This document shows, piece after piece, positions 51,212-59,637 of a DNA stretch of 64,000 bases (its first letter is position 1; each line of letters opens with the position of its first letter). This DNA comes from an uncultured Coriobacteriaceae bacterium. Lineage in GTDB: Bacteria > Actinomycetota > Coriobacteriia > Coriobacteriales > Coriobacteriaceae. The notes under the pieces are model-generated. The model worked only from the letters and a program-made list of their open reading frames with translations. It was not told the DNA's origin and did no database searches. The position numbers and the translations under genes were made by a program. The DNA lies in contig CALUIM010000001.1 in NCBI GenBank assembly GCA_944320725.1, positions 62,001 to 126,000 of the forward strand, written 5' to 3'.

Positions 51212-52579
51212 TTAGACACGCAGCCCGTCTGCATCAATCGCCTGCATCCAGGCGATGTACACGTTGGGGTAGTGGCCGTAGAGCACCTGCATGGGATTCA
51301 CGTCGGCAAGCAAATCGTGCACGAGCGCCGCGATGCCACCCGCACTGGCAAGGTCATCTACGTCAGGAATCTCGCGTCCCAGGTCGTCGACGAGCTTGTC
51401 CACGCGCTCACGGTCCTGGGGCACATACGGACTTTCGGCACCGGTGTTCTCTTTAAACGCCGCACGCATCTCGTCATAATGCGCATCGAACGCCTCGTCA
51501 CCCACGCCGGGAAGCCACAAATCGCGCCCATAGCGCGCATACCCCCAGCTTGCCAGCGGCAGACGCGGCACCAAATCGCTGGGATTCATGATGTTGAAGA
51601 TGTTGTTGTAGAGCTCGTCGCCCACATTGGGCATCGTGGTCACCTCGGGCGTGGCGAATGTGTAGCAGTAGATGCTCTCGCGTGGCGCCAGCACACGCAA
51701 GCCCTGCGTCATGTCATCGGCGTAGGAGGCAGCGAGGTTCGCCGTAGCGGCACCGCGCGAATGACCGCAAAAGAGCAGCGCGATGTCATCGGTTCCCTTG
51801 TCGCCAGCCTCTTCGGTAACGCGCTCCTCGAGGTCCTCGATAATCTCGTTGGCCGAGCGCATGAAGCCCTCGTGATCGATGTCGTCCATCTGGTACGCCG
51901 CGGCATCGCCCATGTTCACGTCGCTCAGCCATTCCGAGCCGTAGCTGCCGCGAATAGAGATGAGGTAGAGCGTCTTGTGCTCCCCCTGCGAGCTGGTGAT
52001 ATGCTTGAGCGCCACCGAATACGCCACCACGTCGTCGGCGCCCGCGAAGAAGTCGACAATCTCGTCCCACACCTCGCTACGGTACTGATACGACGCGGTG
52101 GAAACCTCTTCGAAGCCCAGCGCTGCGAGCGCGTTTTCCATATACGCGGGCGCGGTCGAGCCAGCCTGGAAGTACGCCGACTCCGAATTCGCTACGGCAG
52201 AAAGTACCGAGCAGGTTGTTGCCAGCTCATGGTTGTACACGGTTGAATCCTGGAAGAACCAGTCGTCGTCCCAAGCAACCTCGGTTGCCACGCGATGGCC
52301 TGCGTTATCGGCCATGGTGGTGAACTCGATCTCGGTGGTAAACGCACCGGTTTTACCGTCGGAGGTGGCAAGCTCTTTTGGTATGCCCGGCTCTGCCACG
52401 GCACCCAAACCCAGCTGTTCTTGCTCCTGGCGCTCGTGCACGGCAACCGAAAGCGCTATGGCTCCCACGCCCGCCACAACAGCAAGCACCGCGAGCACCG
52501 TGAGCGCCACCTTGTGTCGACGCACAAACGAGGGGCGCGCCTCAGCGGAGCTGGGCTCGACGTCGTGTCGCTTGTCCAT
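51212..52579 (-). CDS. Membrane-anchored alpha/beta-hydrolase, lipase class 3-like
   Basis: A 455-residue protein with one transmembrane helix near the N-terminus (about 23-46) and an external alpha/beta-hydrolase domain. The nucleophile elbow is LLFCGHSRGAATANLAASYA (Ser in GHSRG), followed by TFATPEVTT and a later FNIMNPSDLVPRLP with the Asp. Similar to lipase class 3 or lecithinase-like hydrolases. The substrate is unknown. ATG follows AGGGGGAACGT. Sixth gene of the ABC operon, 19 bases after the kinase gene. Confidence 0.82.
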   Translation of the reverse strand: MDKRHDVEPSSAEARPSFVRRHKVALTVLAVLAVVAGVGAIALSVAVHERQEQEQLGLGAVAEPGIPKELATSDGKTGAFTTEIEFTTMADNAGHRVATEVAWDDDWFFQDSTVYNHELATTCSVLSAVANSESAYFQAGSTAPAYMENALAALGFEEVSTASYQYRSEVWDEIVDFFAGADDVVAYSVALKHITSSQGEHKTLYLISIRGSYGSEWLSDVNMGDAAAYQMDDIDHEGFMRSANEIIEDLEERVTEEAGDKGTDDIALLFCGHSRGAATANLAASYADDMTQGLRVLAPRESIYCYTFATPEVTTMPNVGDELYNNIFNIMNPSDLVPRLPLASWGYARYGRDLWLPGVGDEAFDAHYDEMRAAFKENTGAESPYVPQDRERVDKLVDDLGREIPDVDDLASAGGIAALVHDLLADVNPMQVLYGHYPNVYIAWMQAIDADGLRV

Positions 52580-52598
52580 ACGTTCCCCCTGCGTGCTG

Positions 52599-53351
52599 CT
52601 ACTCGATTACGGTCGCCGGCACGTGCAGCGTCTCGGCAGCGGCCTCCTCGGTTGCGATGGCAGCGGCCTCTTCGTACACCCCGAGCTCGCGCAGCTTGGC
52701 GCGATACGCTGCGGCAATCACATCGACACATCCCTGGCGGCCCAGCTTGGCACGGTTCACCACGATATCCTTGCCCATGTCCATGCGCCACTTGCCCGCG
52801 GAATAGCGCTTGTAGAAGCTCTCGCGAGCGCGCTGCATGCGCTTAACGAGCTTGGCACCCTGTGCCCTGTTGAGCCCGCGCTTGTTGCGCACAATCTCAA
52901 CGCGCTCGTCAAACGGCGCCGTAACCAGCACGGCGATGTGGTTGGGGTTCGAGCGCAGCAGGTAATCGGAGAGACGTCCCTCGATGATGCAGCTCTCGGT
53001 AGAGCCCAAGTCGACGATGACGCGTGCCATGGACTCCCACAGCTTGTCGGAGAGGGTGCGCGCATCCACGCGGTCGGGCAGAAACGCCATGAACTCGGCG
53101 GCAAGCTGCTCGTCGTAGGCGGCGATGAGATCCATCGACTCACCGGCACGCATCGAGGAGCGCACGAGGATCTCGTTGTCGTACAGCGGAATCCCCAGCT
53201 CGCTCGAGAGCATCTTGCCAATCTCGTGGCCCTCGGCACCAAAGTCGCGAGCGATGGTGATCACCACCGGCTGCCCGGCGCGATCAACATCGCTGGCGGC
53301 AACCGGCTTCTCAAGACGATTCCTGAGCTTGGGCATGGTGATGATGCGCAT
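52599..53351 (-). CDS. Cytidylate kinase-like P-loop protein
   Basis: A 250-residue protein of the cytidylate kinase-like family (AAK6). The N-terminal ITIARDFGAEGHEIGKMLSSELGIPLYD replaces the classic P-loop with the Arg/Gly-rich variant of the family, and there are RGLNRAQGAKLVKRMQRARESFYKRYSAGKWRMDMGKD in the lid region and EGRLSDYLLRS. True CMP kinase (Cmk) motifs are not matched, so the phosphate acceptor is unknown. ATG follows AAGGAGGCATC. Lies 21 bases after a permease gene; the association with a transporter is repeated in the operon and may be functional. Confidence 0.8.
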   Translation of the reverse strand: MRIITMPKLRNRLEKPVAASDVDRAGQPVVITIARDFGAEGHEIGKMLSSELGIPLYDNEILVRSSMRAGESMDLIAAYDEQLAAEFMAFLPDRVDARTLSDKLWESMARVIVDLGSTESCIIEGRLSDYLLRSNPNHIAVLVTAPFDERVEIVRNKRGLNRAQGAKLVKRMQRARESFYKRYSAGKWRMDMGKDIVVNRAKLGRQGCVDVIAAAYRAKLRELGVYEEAAAIATEEAAAETLHVPATVIE

Positions 53352-53372
53352 GATGCCTCCTTACCTGCGCCG

Positions 53373-54020
53373 CTACGCGGCAACCACGCGACGCTGGTAC
53401 GCGCGGACAATGAGCGAGATGCCAAAGTTAAGCACGAAGTACAGCAGGAACACGAATCCGTAGAGCAGCAGCACCTGCGAAAGATCGGACGTGTACCCCA
53501 TGACCACCTTCGCCGAGAACATGAACTCGGCAACGTTGATGCCGGCGAGGTACGAAGAGTCCTTAATCACCGTGGTGCACTGGCTGAAGAGCGCGGGGAT
53601 GATCGTCTTGAACGTCTGCGGCAAGATGATGAGGCGCATCGAGGCGAAGAATCCAAAGCCTTGGCTCTTGGCAGCTTCAAACTGGCTCTTGGGGATGGAG
53701 TTGAGACCGCCGCGCACAATCTCGGCGATAACGGCCGAGGTGAAGATCGTAAACGCCAGCACCGAGATGAACACATCGTTGCCCTTCACCGTGAAGTAGA
53801 TGAAGAGGATCCACAGAAGGTTCGGCGTGCAGCGGAACAGCTCGATATAGGCGCTCACCAGCCAGCGGAACACCGAGAGCTTGCCGGTGCAGTACTGCTT
53901 CACGAGCGCGAGGATCGTACCCAGGATCACCGAGAACACGATGGCCAGAGCCGAAATCTCGATGGTTTTGAGAAAGCCCTGCATGATGTAGGAGACATTT
54001 GCCGGAGTAAAGATTTCCAT
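53373..54020 (-). CDS. Amino-acid ABC transporter permease (HisM/GlnP type)
   Basis: A 215-residue permease with five helices and the EAA motif FEAAKSQGFGFFASMRLIILPQ. Belongs to the polar amino acid uptake family. It pairs with the permease just upstream (3-base gap). ATG after AGGAGGCATAAGCG. Substrate specificity sits in the binding protein, for which I can only say polar amino acid. Confidence 0.9.
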   Translation of the reverse strand: MEIFTPANVSYIMQGFLKTIEISALAIVFSVILGTILALVKQYCTGKLSVFRWLVSAYIELFRCTPNLLWILFIYFTVKGNDVFISVLAFTIFTSAVIAEIVRGGLNSIPKSQFEAAKSQGFGFFASMRLIILPQTFKTIIPALFSQCTTVIKDSSYLAGINVAEFMFSAKVVMGYTSDLSQVLLLYGFVFLLYFVLNFGISLIVRAYQRRVVAA

Positions 54021-54023
54021 CGC

Positions 54024-54770
54024 TTATGCCTCCTTTGCGGGCGCGTTCGTGATGCCGGGGATATTCTTGGCGCGCGGACGCTCCTTCGAGCGCTTCTCGA
54101 GCCACTGCACGAGCAGCGCGAGCGGGAAGCAAATCACGAAGTACAGCACGCAGGCCATGATGTAGCCCTGCAGGTAACCGTAGGTCGACACGAAGTTGTC
54201 GGCGTTGTACATGAGGTCGCCGCCCGCGATGAGCGCGAGCACCGACGTGTTCTTCACCAGGTTGAGCGCCTGGTTGCACAAGGGCGGCAAGATGACCTTG
54301 AAGGTCTGCGGCAAGATTACGTACGCATAGGACTGCGCACGCGTGAAGCCCTGGCTCTGCGCCGCTTCCATCTGGCCGCGCGGCACGCTCTCGATACCGG
54401 TGCGGATAACCTCCGAGATGTAGGCAGCATGGTACAGGCCAACACCGAGCGCACCGATGGCAAACGCCGAGAGGCGTACCGGGGACGCCGCCCCCAGAAT
54501 AGCCTGCAGCACACGTGGACCGGCCATGTAGTAGAAGAACACCTGAACCGGCAGGGGCGTGTTCTGGAAGAACTCAACGTACACGCGGCTGATAGCGCGA
54601 AGTACGCGCGAACGCGTTGTCGAGAAGACGCCCAGGATCGTTCCGAGCACCAACGACAGCGCAAGACCGGCGATTACCACCTGCAGCGTGAAGGCAAAAC
54701 CGCTCCAAAAGCCATCCATGCTGCTCAAGGTAATCTCCCAGCGCCTGGGATCAAATAGACCTTCGAGCAT
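54024..54770 (-). CDS. Amino-acid ABC transporter permease (HisQ/GlnP type)
   Basis: A 248-residue permease, with EAAQSQGFTRAQSYAYVILPQ as the EAA loop and PLPVQVFFYYMAGP in the helix 2-3 region. The charged C-terminal tail (KRSKERPRAKN) is cytoplasmic. ATG 54768-54770 behind AAGGAGCGGT. 111 bases separate it from the binding-protein gene upstream. Confidence 0.9.
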   Translation of the reverse strand: MLEGLFDPRRWEITLSSMDGFWSGFAFTLQVVIAGLALSLVLGTILGVFSTTRSRVLRAISRVYVEFFQNTPLPVQVFFYYMAGPRVLQAILGAASPVRLSAFAIGALGVGLYHAAYISEVIRTGIESVPRGQMEAAQSQGFTRAQSYAYVILPQTFKVILPPLCNQALNLVKNTSVLALIAGGDLMYNADNFVSTYGYLQGYIMACVLYFVICFPLALLVQWLEKRSKERPRAKNIPGITNAPAKEA

Positions 54771-54881
54771 ACCGCTCCTTCCGTGTGCCACATCGTGCAA
54801 AATCGCCCGAGCGGGTGGCGCCGCCCGGGCGATGAAGCCGCACGCGGCGCCGTACGGCAACCGCTGCGACCTGTACAAACC

Positions 54882-55739
54882 TTAGAGGAGGTTCCAGGTC
54901 TCGGCCTCTTCCTCAAGCCAGCCGTTCGAGAGCAGCTCGTTCACCGTGTCGTTCACAACCTCGGAGAGGTCGGAGCCCTTCTTGGTAGCAATGCCGTACT
55001 CCTGCTCACCGAACTCGACCTCGGGCTCCAGGAGCTCCTTCTGGTCGTTCATGTAGGTGTTGAGCGTGGAGCGGTCCATGGCAAAGGCGTCGATGTTGCC
55101 CGACTCGAGCGCCGAGTTGATGGACGGGTAATCGGGATACTCGTTGAAGTTGGAGTCGCTAAGCGTCACGCCCTCCTCCGCAACGGCATCCGTCACGGCC
55201 TGCTTGGTGGTAGAGCCCTGGCTGACACCGATGAGCTTGCCGTCGAGGTCGGCGAGCTTCTCCATGCCGGAGTCCTTCATGATCATGACGCCCACGTGGT
55301 CGACGCGATACGGATCGGAGAAGTCCCAGTCCTCCACGCGCTCGGGCGTGATGGTGTAGGTGGCGCACACGATATCGAGCGAGTCGTTGTCGATGAGCGG
55401 GCCGCGGGTCTTAGGCGTAACGGTGGTGAACTCGCACAGACCCTGCTCCTTGGCCTCCTCATAGGTGGTGCCGAGCACCGCAGCGGCGATCTGGTAGCAC
55501 AGATCGATCTCGAGGCCCTCATACTCGCCGGTCTCGGTGTTGAGGTAGCCGTAGCCAAGGACGTCGGCCTTGACACCGCAGTTGAGCTTGCCGCGAGCCT
55601 TGATGGCCTCGACCTTGGAGCCGTCCTCGCCGCTGCCCGAAGCAGCCGGATCGGAATTGCAACCTGCGAGCGCGCCGGCGCCCACAACGGCGGCGGTGGC
55701 ACCGAAAGCCTGTACAAACTGGCGACGTGACATAGACAT
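54882..55739 (-). CDS. Amino-acid ABC transporter substrate-binding lipoprotein
   Basis: A 285-residue lipoprotein with a Tat-like signal (SRRQFVQAFG) and lipobox ALAGC (Cys27). The SBP_bac_3 fold shows GKLNCGVKADVLGYGYLN, GLEIDLCYQIA, TYTITPERVEDWDFSDPYR and GVSQGSTTKQAV. It captures an amino acid outside the cell for the two permeases; the acidic/amide type is likely but unproven. Starts at ATG 55737-55739 after AAAGGGGTACCCATC. Confidence 0.92.
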   Translation of the reverse strand: MSMSRRQFVQAFGATAAVVGAGALAGCNSDPAASGSGEDGSKVEAIKARGKLNCGVKADVLGYGYLNTETGEYEGLEIDLCYQIAAAVLGTTYEEAKEQGLCEFTTVTPKTRGPLIDNDSLDIVCATYTITPERVEDWDFSDPYRVDHVGVMIMKDSGMEKLADLDGKLIGVSQGSTTKQAVTDAVAEEGVTLSDSNFNEYPDYPSINSALESGNIDAFAMDRSTLNTYMNDQKELLEPEVEFGEQEYGIATKKGSDLSEVVNDTVNELLSNGWLEEEAETWNLL

Positions 55740-55764
55740 GATGGGTACCCCTTTCGCTGGTACG

Positions 55765-55798
55765 AGCCCCGATGTTGTGCAATTGCAGCCTTGGGGCT
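55765..55798 (-). promoter_or_regulatory. Intercistronic hairpin between the ATPase and the binding-protein genes
   Basis: AGCCCC (55765-55770) pairs with GGGGCT (55793-55798) around a palindrome TGCAATTGCA. Such hairpins commonly tune stoichiometry in ABC operons; no T-run. Confidence 0.4.
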
Positions 55799-55837
55799 AT
55801 CTGTAAGGCATCGCGAGACGCCTAAAGACCAAAGTGA

Positions 55838-56569
55838 TTAGTGCAGAATCTTGTTGAGGAAGTCCTGGCAACGCGGATTCTGCGGGTTGGTGAAGAAATG
55901 CTCGGGCGTGCCCTCTTCCAGAATCTGGCCGTCGTCCATGAAGATCACGCGGTCGGCCACCTGCTTGGCGAAGTTCATCTCGTGCGTCACGCAGATCATG
56001 GTGATGTTCTCCTGCGCGAGCTCGATCATAACGTCGAGCACTTCCTGGATCATCTCGGGGTCGAGCGCCGAGGTGGGCTCGTCGAAGAGGATGATGGGCT
56101 GCTTGGTGCACATGGCGCGCGCGATGGCGACGCGCTGCTGCTGACCGCCGGAGAGGTTCTGCGGATACTCGCCCGCCTTCTGGGCAAGGCCAACGCGCTC
56201 GAGCGCGGCCATGGCGGCCTTGTTGGCCTCCTCCTTGCTCTTCTTCTGCAGCTTGATGGGCGCAAGCGTGAGGTTGCCCAGCACCGTCATGTTGGGATAC
56301 AGGTTGAACTGCTGGAACACCATCGAGGAGTACTTGCGCGCCATCTCGAGGTGATTTTTCTTGGTGAGCGGCGTTCCGTCGATAACAACCTCGCCCGTGG
56401 TGGGCTCCTCAAGGTAGTTGATGCAACGGATGAGCGTCGACTTGCCCGAGCCGGAGGGCCCGATCACAACGAGCTTCTCGCCCTTCTTGACCGTCAGATT
56501 GACATCCTTCAGGACATGCAGGTCGCCGAAGTATTTGTTCAATCCACGGATCTCGATCATATCGGCCAT
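55838..56569 (-). CDS. Amino-acid ABC transporter ATP-binding protein (GlnQ-like)
   Basis: A 243-residue ATPase with [18 protein letters not shown] (Walker A), [30 protein letters not shown] and [20 protein letters not shown]; all match the GlnQ/HisP polar-amino-acid group. First gene of the operon. The ATG at 56567-56569 (MADMIEIRG) has a GGAGG 10 bases upstream; an ATG three codons earlier directly abuts the ribosome binding site. Confidence 0.93.
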   Translation of the reverse strand: MADMIEIRGLNKYFGDLHVLKDVNLTVKKGEKLVVIGPSGSGKSTLIRCINYLEEPTTGEVVIDGTPLTKKNHLEMARKYSSMVFQQFNLYPNMTVLGNLTLAPIKLQKKSKEEANKAAMAALERVGLAQKAGEYPQNLSGGQQQRVAIARAMCTKQPIILFDEPTSALDPEMIQEVLDVMIELAQENITMICVTHEMNFAKQVADRVIFMDDGQILEEGTPEHFFTNPQNPRCQDFLNKILH

Positions 56570-56789
56570 GGGTGACATTCCTCCCTATCCATAACCGCAC
56601 GGACCATCGTGCGCGAGCACCCGAATCCCGAGCATCTCGGATCTGTGCGATTCGGTGTTCTATTGTACGGGTCGCACCAGCACAAACCTGCGGAGAACAC
56701 ATCTTGCAACGCCCGTGAAATCGAGTTGTCACAAACCGTATGCATATCCGCGCGGCGGCTTATGCGAAAACACGCTCAAAAGTTGTCAT

Positions 56790-56840
56790 ATTATACCCGA
56801 TTGATACCGCAGTATGCGCTTTAGCTAAGTAAAGCGCATA
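56790..56840 (-). promoter_or_regulatory. Possible promoter and operator of the amino-acid ABC operon
   Basis: On the minus strand, a TATAAT (56790-56795) sits 17 bases after CGCATA, which lies within a perfect 11-bp inverted repeat (56813-56823 and 56830-56840, TATGCGCTTTA/TAAAGCGCATA). An operator overlapping the -35 would explain this arrangement. The leader to the glnQ-like start would be about 215 bases. In the rest of the 511-base gap (56570-57080) I see no gene. Confidence 0.45.
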
Positions 56841-57080
56841 TACCCCCATCGCAAAGCGCCATATACCGTCACCGATTTTTGTAACGCTCATGCCATCCCT
56901 GGGCGGAACTTCAGGCGCTCACCCCTCCCGCACCACCGCTAACCGCCTTGTTGTCTCCCGCCGGAAGCGCGGCAAGTACACTTGATGAAGGCTTTGCCTG
57001 TAAGACTAGCCTCAGCAGGACGAGGCGTATCGGGGAAGCTGCATGGCCCCAGGGCGCCGTGCAGGAGAAAGGAGTCCATC

Positions 57081-57944
57081 ATGGAGCATCGCATCACGGT
57101 TTCGCGCCGCGCGTTCATCGGAGCCGCCGGTGTTGGCGCCGCCGCCATCGGCGTGGCCGGCTGCAGTGGCGGAGGCGGCATCGCAGGCCCCACGCCGTCG
57201 GTTGAAATCGTTGAGGTCGAGAAGGTGTTCACCGTAGGTTCCTACGATGGCGCCATGAACTTCGGTCTCGATATCAAGATCAAGAACAACGGTGATACCG
57301 AGGTCACCGGTTCGTATCTCGCCTACGACGGCGAGGCCACGCAGGGCGACGAGAAGCTCTCCGATTCCTATATTTCAACCGATGAAATCGAGGGAATCGC
57401 CGGTGACGACAACGTCAACGGCGGCGAAGAGGGCACGGTCGAGCTGGTCTGGGAGCTCAAGAACACCGACGATCCGGTCACCGTGGTGCTCGAGGTCTAC
57501 GACGTCAACTATGAGAACAAGGTCGAAATCCTGAACGAGACCTACGACCTCGCCGATGCCGAGGCCATCGAATCCGAGGCCCCCTTCGAGGTGACCGTGA
57601 ACAGCGCAACTGTCACCGACGATGGCGAAGGCACCTCGTTGCTGGTGCTCGACCTCACCTATACCAACCTGGGCGACGAGCCCATGAGCTTCAGCTCGGC
57701 CGTCGAGATGAAGCTCTTCCAAAACGGCATCGAGCTTCAGAGCGGCTACCTCCCCTACAACCATCCCGCGTCCGATGACACCAAGGAGCAGAATACCTAT
57801 ACCGAGGTCCAGAAGGACACCTCGGTACCCGTTCTCGAGGTGTACGAGCTTGTCGATGCGGCGGCACCTGTTGAGATGCAGCTCATCGACTGGAACAGCT
57901 ACGACCAGCGCGTCGTGCTCGACACCACCATCGAGCTTTCGTAA
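57081..57944 (+). CDS. Secreted lipoprotein with DUF5067-like domain
   Basis: A 287-residue lipoprotein: twin-Arg signal (TVSRRAFIGAAG), lipobox GVAGC (Cys28). Two beta-rich domains follow, about residues 40-160 and 170-285; the second (VTVNSATVTDDGEGTSLLVLDLTYTNLGDEPMSFSSAVEMKLFQNGIEL) resembles DUF5067. Strongly acidic. Function unknown; such domains are abundant on actinobacterial cell surfaces. ATG after AAAGGAGTCCATC. The following gene encodes another protein with this domain. Confidence 0.82.
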   Translation: MEHRITVSRRAFIGAAGVGAAAIGVAGCSGGGGIAGPTPSVEIVEVEKVFTVGSYDGAMNFGLDIKIKNNGDTEVTGSYLAYDGEATQGDEKLSDSYISTDEIEGIAGDDNVNGGEEGTVELVWELKNTDDPVTVVLEVYDVNYENKVEILNETYDLADAEAIESEAPFEVTVNSATVTDDGEGTSLLVLDLTYTNLGDEPMSFSSAVEMKLFQNGIELQSGYLPYNHPASDDTKEQNTYTEVQKDTSVPVLEVYELVDAAAPVEMQLIDWNSYDQRVVLDTTIELS

Positions 57945-57989
57945 CGCCCCGGCCACAGCGTTCAGCATATCGAACACAAGGAGGCGCAC

Positions 57990-58991
57990 ATGGATGCGCA
58001 GCATGACCCTACTCGCGTAAACGAAGGCGACGCGCCGGCATCGTCGGCACCGCATGCACCAACGGATCTTCCGCCCGTACCCACCGACTTGCCACCCGTG
58101 CCCGAGGCGGCCCCCGCAGCAGCCCCGAGCGAGCCCGAAACAGCCGAACCCGAGCCCGCAAACGCACCCCATGACGCTGCGCCGGCGCCCGCGGAAGCCG
58201 TGCCGCCGCTCGATGCGACGCAGCTCAATCCTGCTGTTCAGGCCGCGCAGACCGAGACGGCGCCTGAGGGCGAGATGCCTCCGGCGCCGGCGGCTGACGC
58301 CGCGTGGCTCAACAACCAGCCCAAGAAGAAGATGAGCCCCGCCGTTATCGGCGGCATTGCCATTGCCATCGTGGCCGTCATCGCCATCGCCGTCTTCGCA
58401 TTTGGCTCGATGGGCTCAAACGGCGGCGCAGAGCCTCCTGCAGCCATCGAGGCAGACGATGAGCGGGACGAGAAGCCGGCAACCAAGGAGGAAGACGCCC
58501 AGGAAGAGGAACCGGCAGCGGAAGAGGATGCCGATGACGCCACCGGCGGCACGATCCACGCCGGCACGATCGACACCTCAAGCAACTACAGCTTCTCAGT
58601 AGAAAGCGCTCTCATTGGCACCGAGGAGTACACCGATGCAGTTTGTGTCCTGCTTGTTGGCACGTTTACCAATGAGTCGGATGAGACGGTATCCTTTGGC
58701 AGCACGCTTGGCACCGTGGCGCAGCAAGGCGGCTACGAGCTCTCGGAGGTGTATCTGAGCGGCGCGAGCCAATTCAACTACAACGAGATCGCGCCCGGGC
58801 AGTCGATACCGGTCTTTATTGCTTGGGAGCTCGTCGACGGCACCTCAGATGTTTCGATCACGGTCACCGACATGTATCACTATGCCGAGGCTGTTGTGTT
58901 CGAACAGAGCTACACCATCGATGAGTTGATTGCCAATAGCAACGCCTACGTCGATTCGCTCGAAGGGTTCGACGAAGGCATGGACGTATAA
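57990..58991 (+). CDS. Membrane-anchored protein with DUF5067-like domain
   Basis: A 333-residue protein: a Pro/Ala-rich cytoplasmic N-terminus (1-110, with a repeat TDLPPVP at 25-38), one helix (about 117-138), an acidic extracellular linker (150-185) and a C-terminal beta domain from about 195 (SFSVESALIGTEEYTDAVCVLLVGTFTNESDETVSFGS). The domain resembles that of the preceding lipoprotein. Start after CAAGGAGGCGCAC, 45 bases after the previous gene; the pair is probably one transcript, ended by the terminator at 59019. Confidence 0.82.
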   Translation: MDAQHDPTRVNEGDAPASSAPHAPTDLPPVPTDLPPVPEAAPAAAPSEPETAEPEPANAPHDAAPAPAEAVPPLDATQLNPAVQAAQTETAPEGEMPPAPAADAAWLNNQPKKKMSPAVIGGIAIAIVAVIAIAVFAFGSMGSNGGAEPPAAIEADDERDEKPATKEEDAQEEEPAAEEDADDATGGTIHAGTIDTSSNYSFSVESALIGTEEYTDAVCVLLVGTFTNESDETVSFGSTLGTVAQQGGYELSEVYLSGASQFNYNEIAPGQSIPVFIAWELVDGTSDVSITVTDMYHYAEAVVFEQSYTIDELIANSNAYVDSLEGFDEGMDV

Positions 58992-59018
58992 CGAACGTCA
59001 CAGACCGTAGCTATGAAA

Positions 59019-59056
59019 GGCGCCGCCGCGTGTCCCTGTTCACGCGGCGGCGCCTT
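59019..59056 (+). terminator. Terminator after the DUF5067 gene pair
   Basis: Perfect 14-bp stem GGCGCCGCCGCGTG (59019-59032) / CACGCGGCGGCGCC (59041-59054), followed by TT-ACTT. Between convergent genes. Confidence 0.7.
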
Positions 59057-59109
59057 ACTTGATGGCAAGGTTCAGGCAATTTCCAAGTTTCGGCCTGATG
59101 CCAAGTTCG

Positions 59110-59553
59110 TTAGGCGAGACGGCTACCAACCTCTTTGGCAGCCGCTGCTTTATCGAAATTGCCGTCAGTCGCCTTGTTGAGCGCGCCCATCACGCGACCC
59201 ATATCCTTGCGGGTAGTTGCGCCAAGCTCGGCGATGGTCTGCTCGATGAGCGCCGTGAGCGCGTCACCGGAGAGCTGCGCGGGCAGCAGGCTCTCCAAGA
59301 TATCCACCTGCTGCTGCAGCGTGTCGGTGCGCTCCTGGTTGTTGCCGGCCTTGATGGACATCTCGAGCGTCTCGGCCGTCTGCTTGATAAGACGCTTGAT
59401 CATCTTGGTAACGTCTTCCTCGGTGGCGTCGCGGCGCTCGTTAACCTCGACGTTTTTCACCTCGCCAATCACCTGTCGAATGATGGAAAGACGCGTCTTG
59501 TCCTTGGCCTTCATGGCCGCGATCATCTCGTTGTGCAGCTCTTCGCTCGTCAT
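59110..59553 (-). CDS. yqeY: GatB/YqeY domain protein
   Basis: A 147-residue stand-alone YqeY domain, similar to the C-terminal tRNA-binding part of GatB: MIAAMKAKDKTRLSIIRQVIGEVKNVEVNE, LLPAQLSGDALTALIEQTIAELGATTRKDMGRVMGALN. Possibly involved in tRNA-dependent amidation; not essential in most bacteria. ATG 59551-59553 with AAGGA 9 bases upstream. Precedes purine genes, following the foldase. Confidence 0.9.
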   Translation of the reverse strand: MTSEELHNEMIAAMKAKDKTRLSIIRQVIGEVKNVEVNERRDATEEDVTKMIKRLIKQTAETLEMSIKAGNNQERTDTLQQQVDILESLLPAQLSGDALTALIEQTIAELGATTRKDMGRVMGALNKATDGNFDKAAAAKEVGSRLA

Positions 59554-59637
59554 GGATATCGTCCTTTCCCTCATGATGCAGCGGGCCCGCATCAACGGGC
59601 CCGCACCGTATCGTAGGTTTGCAGCGGGGCTCGTGCC

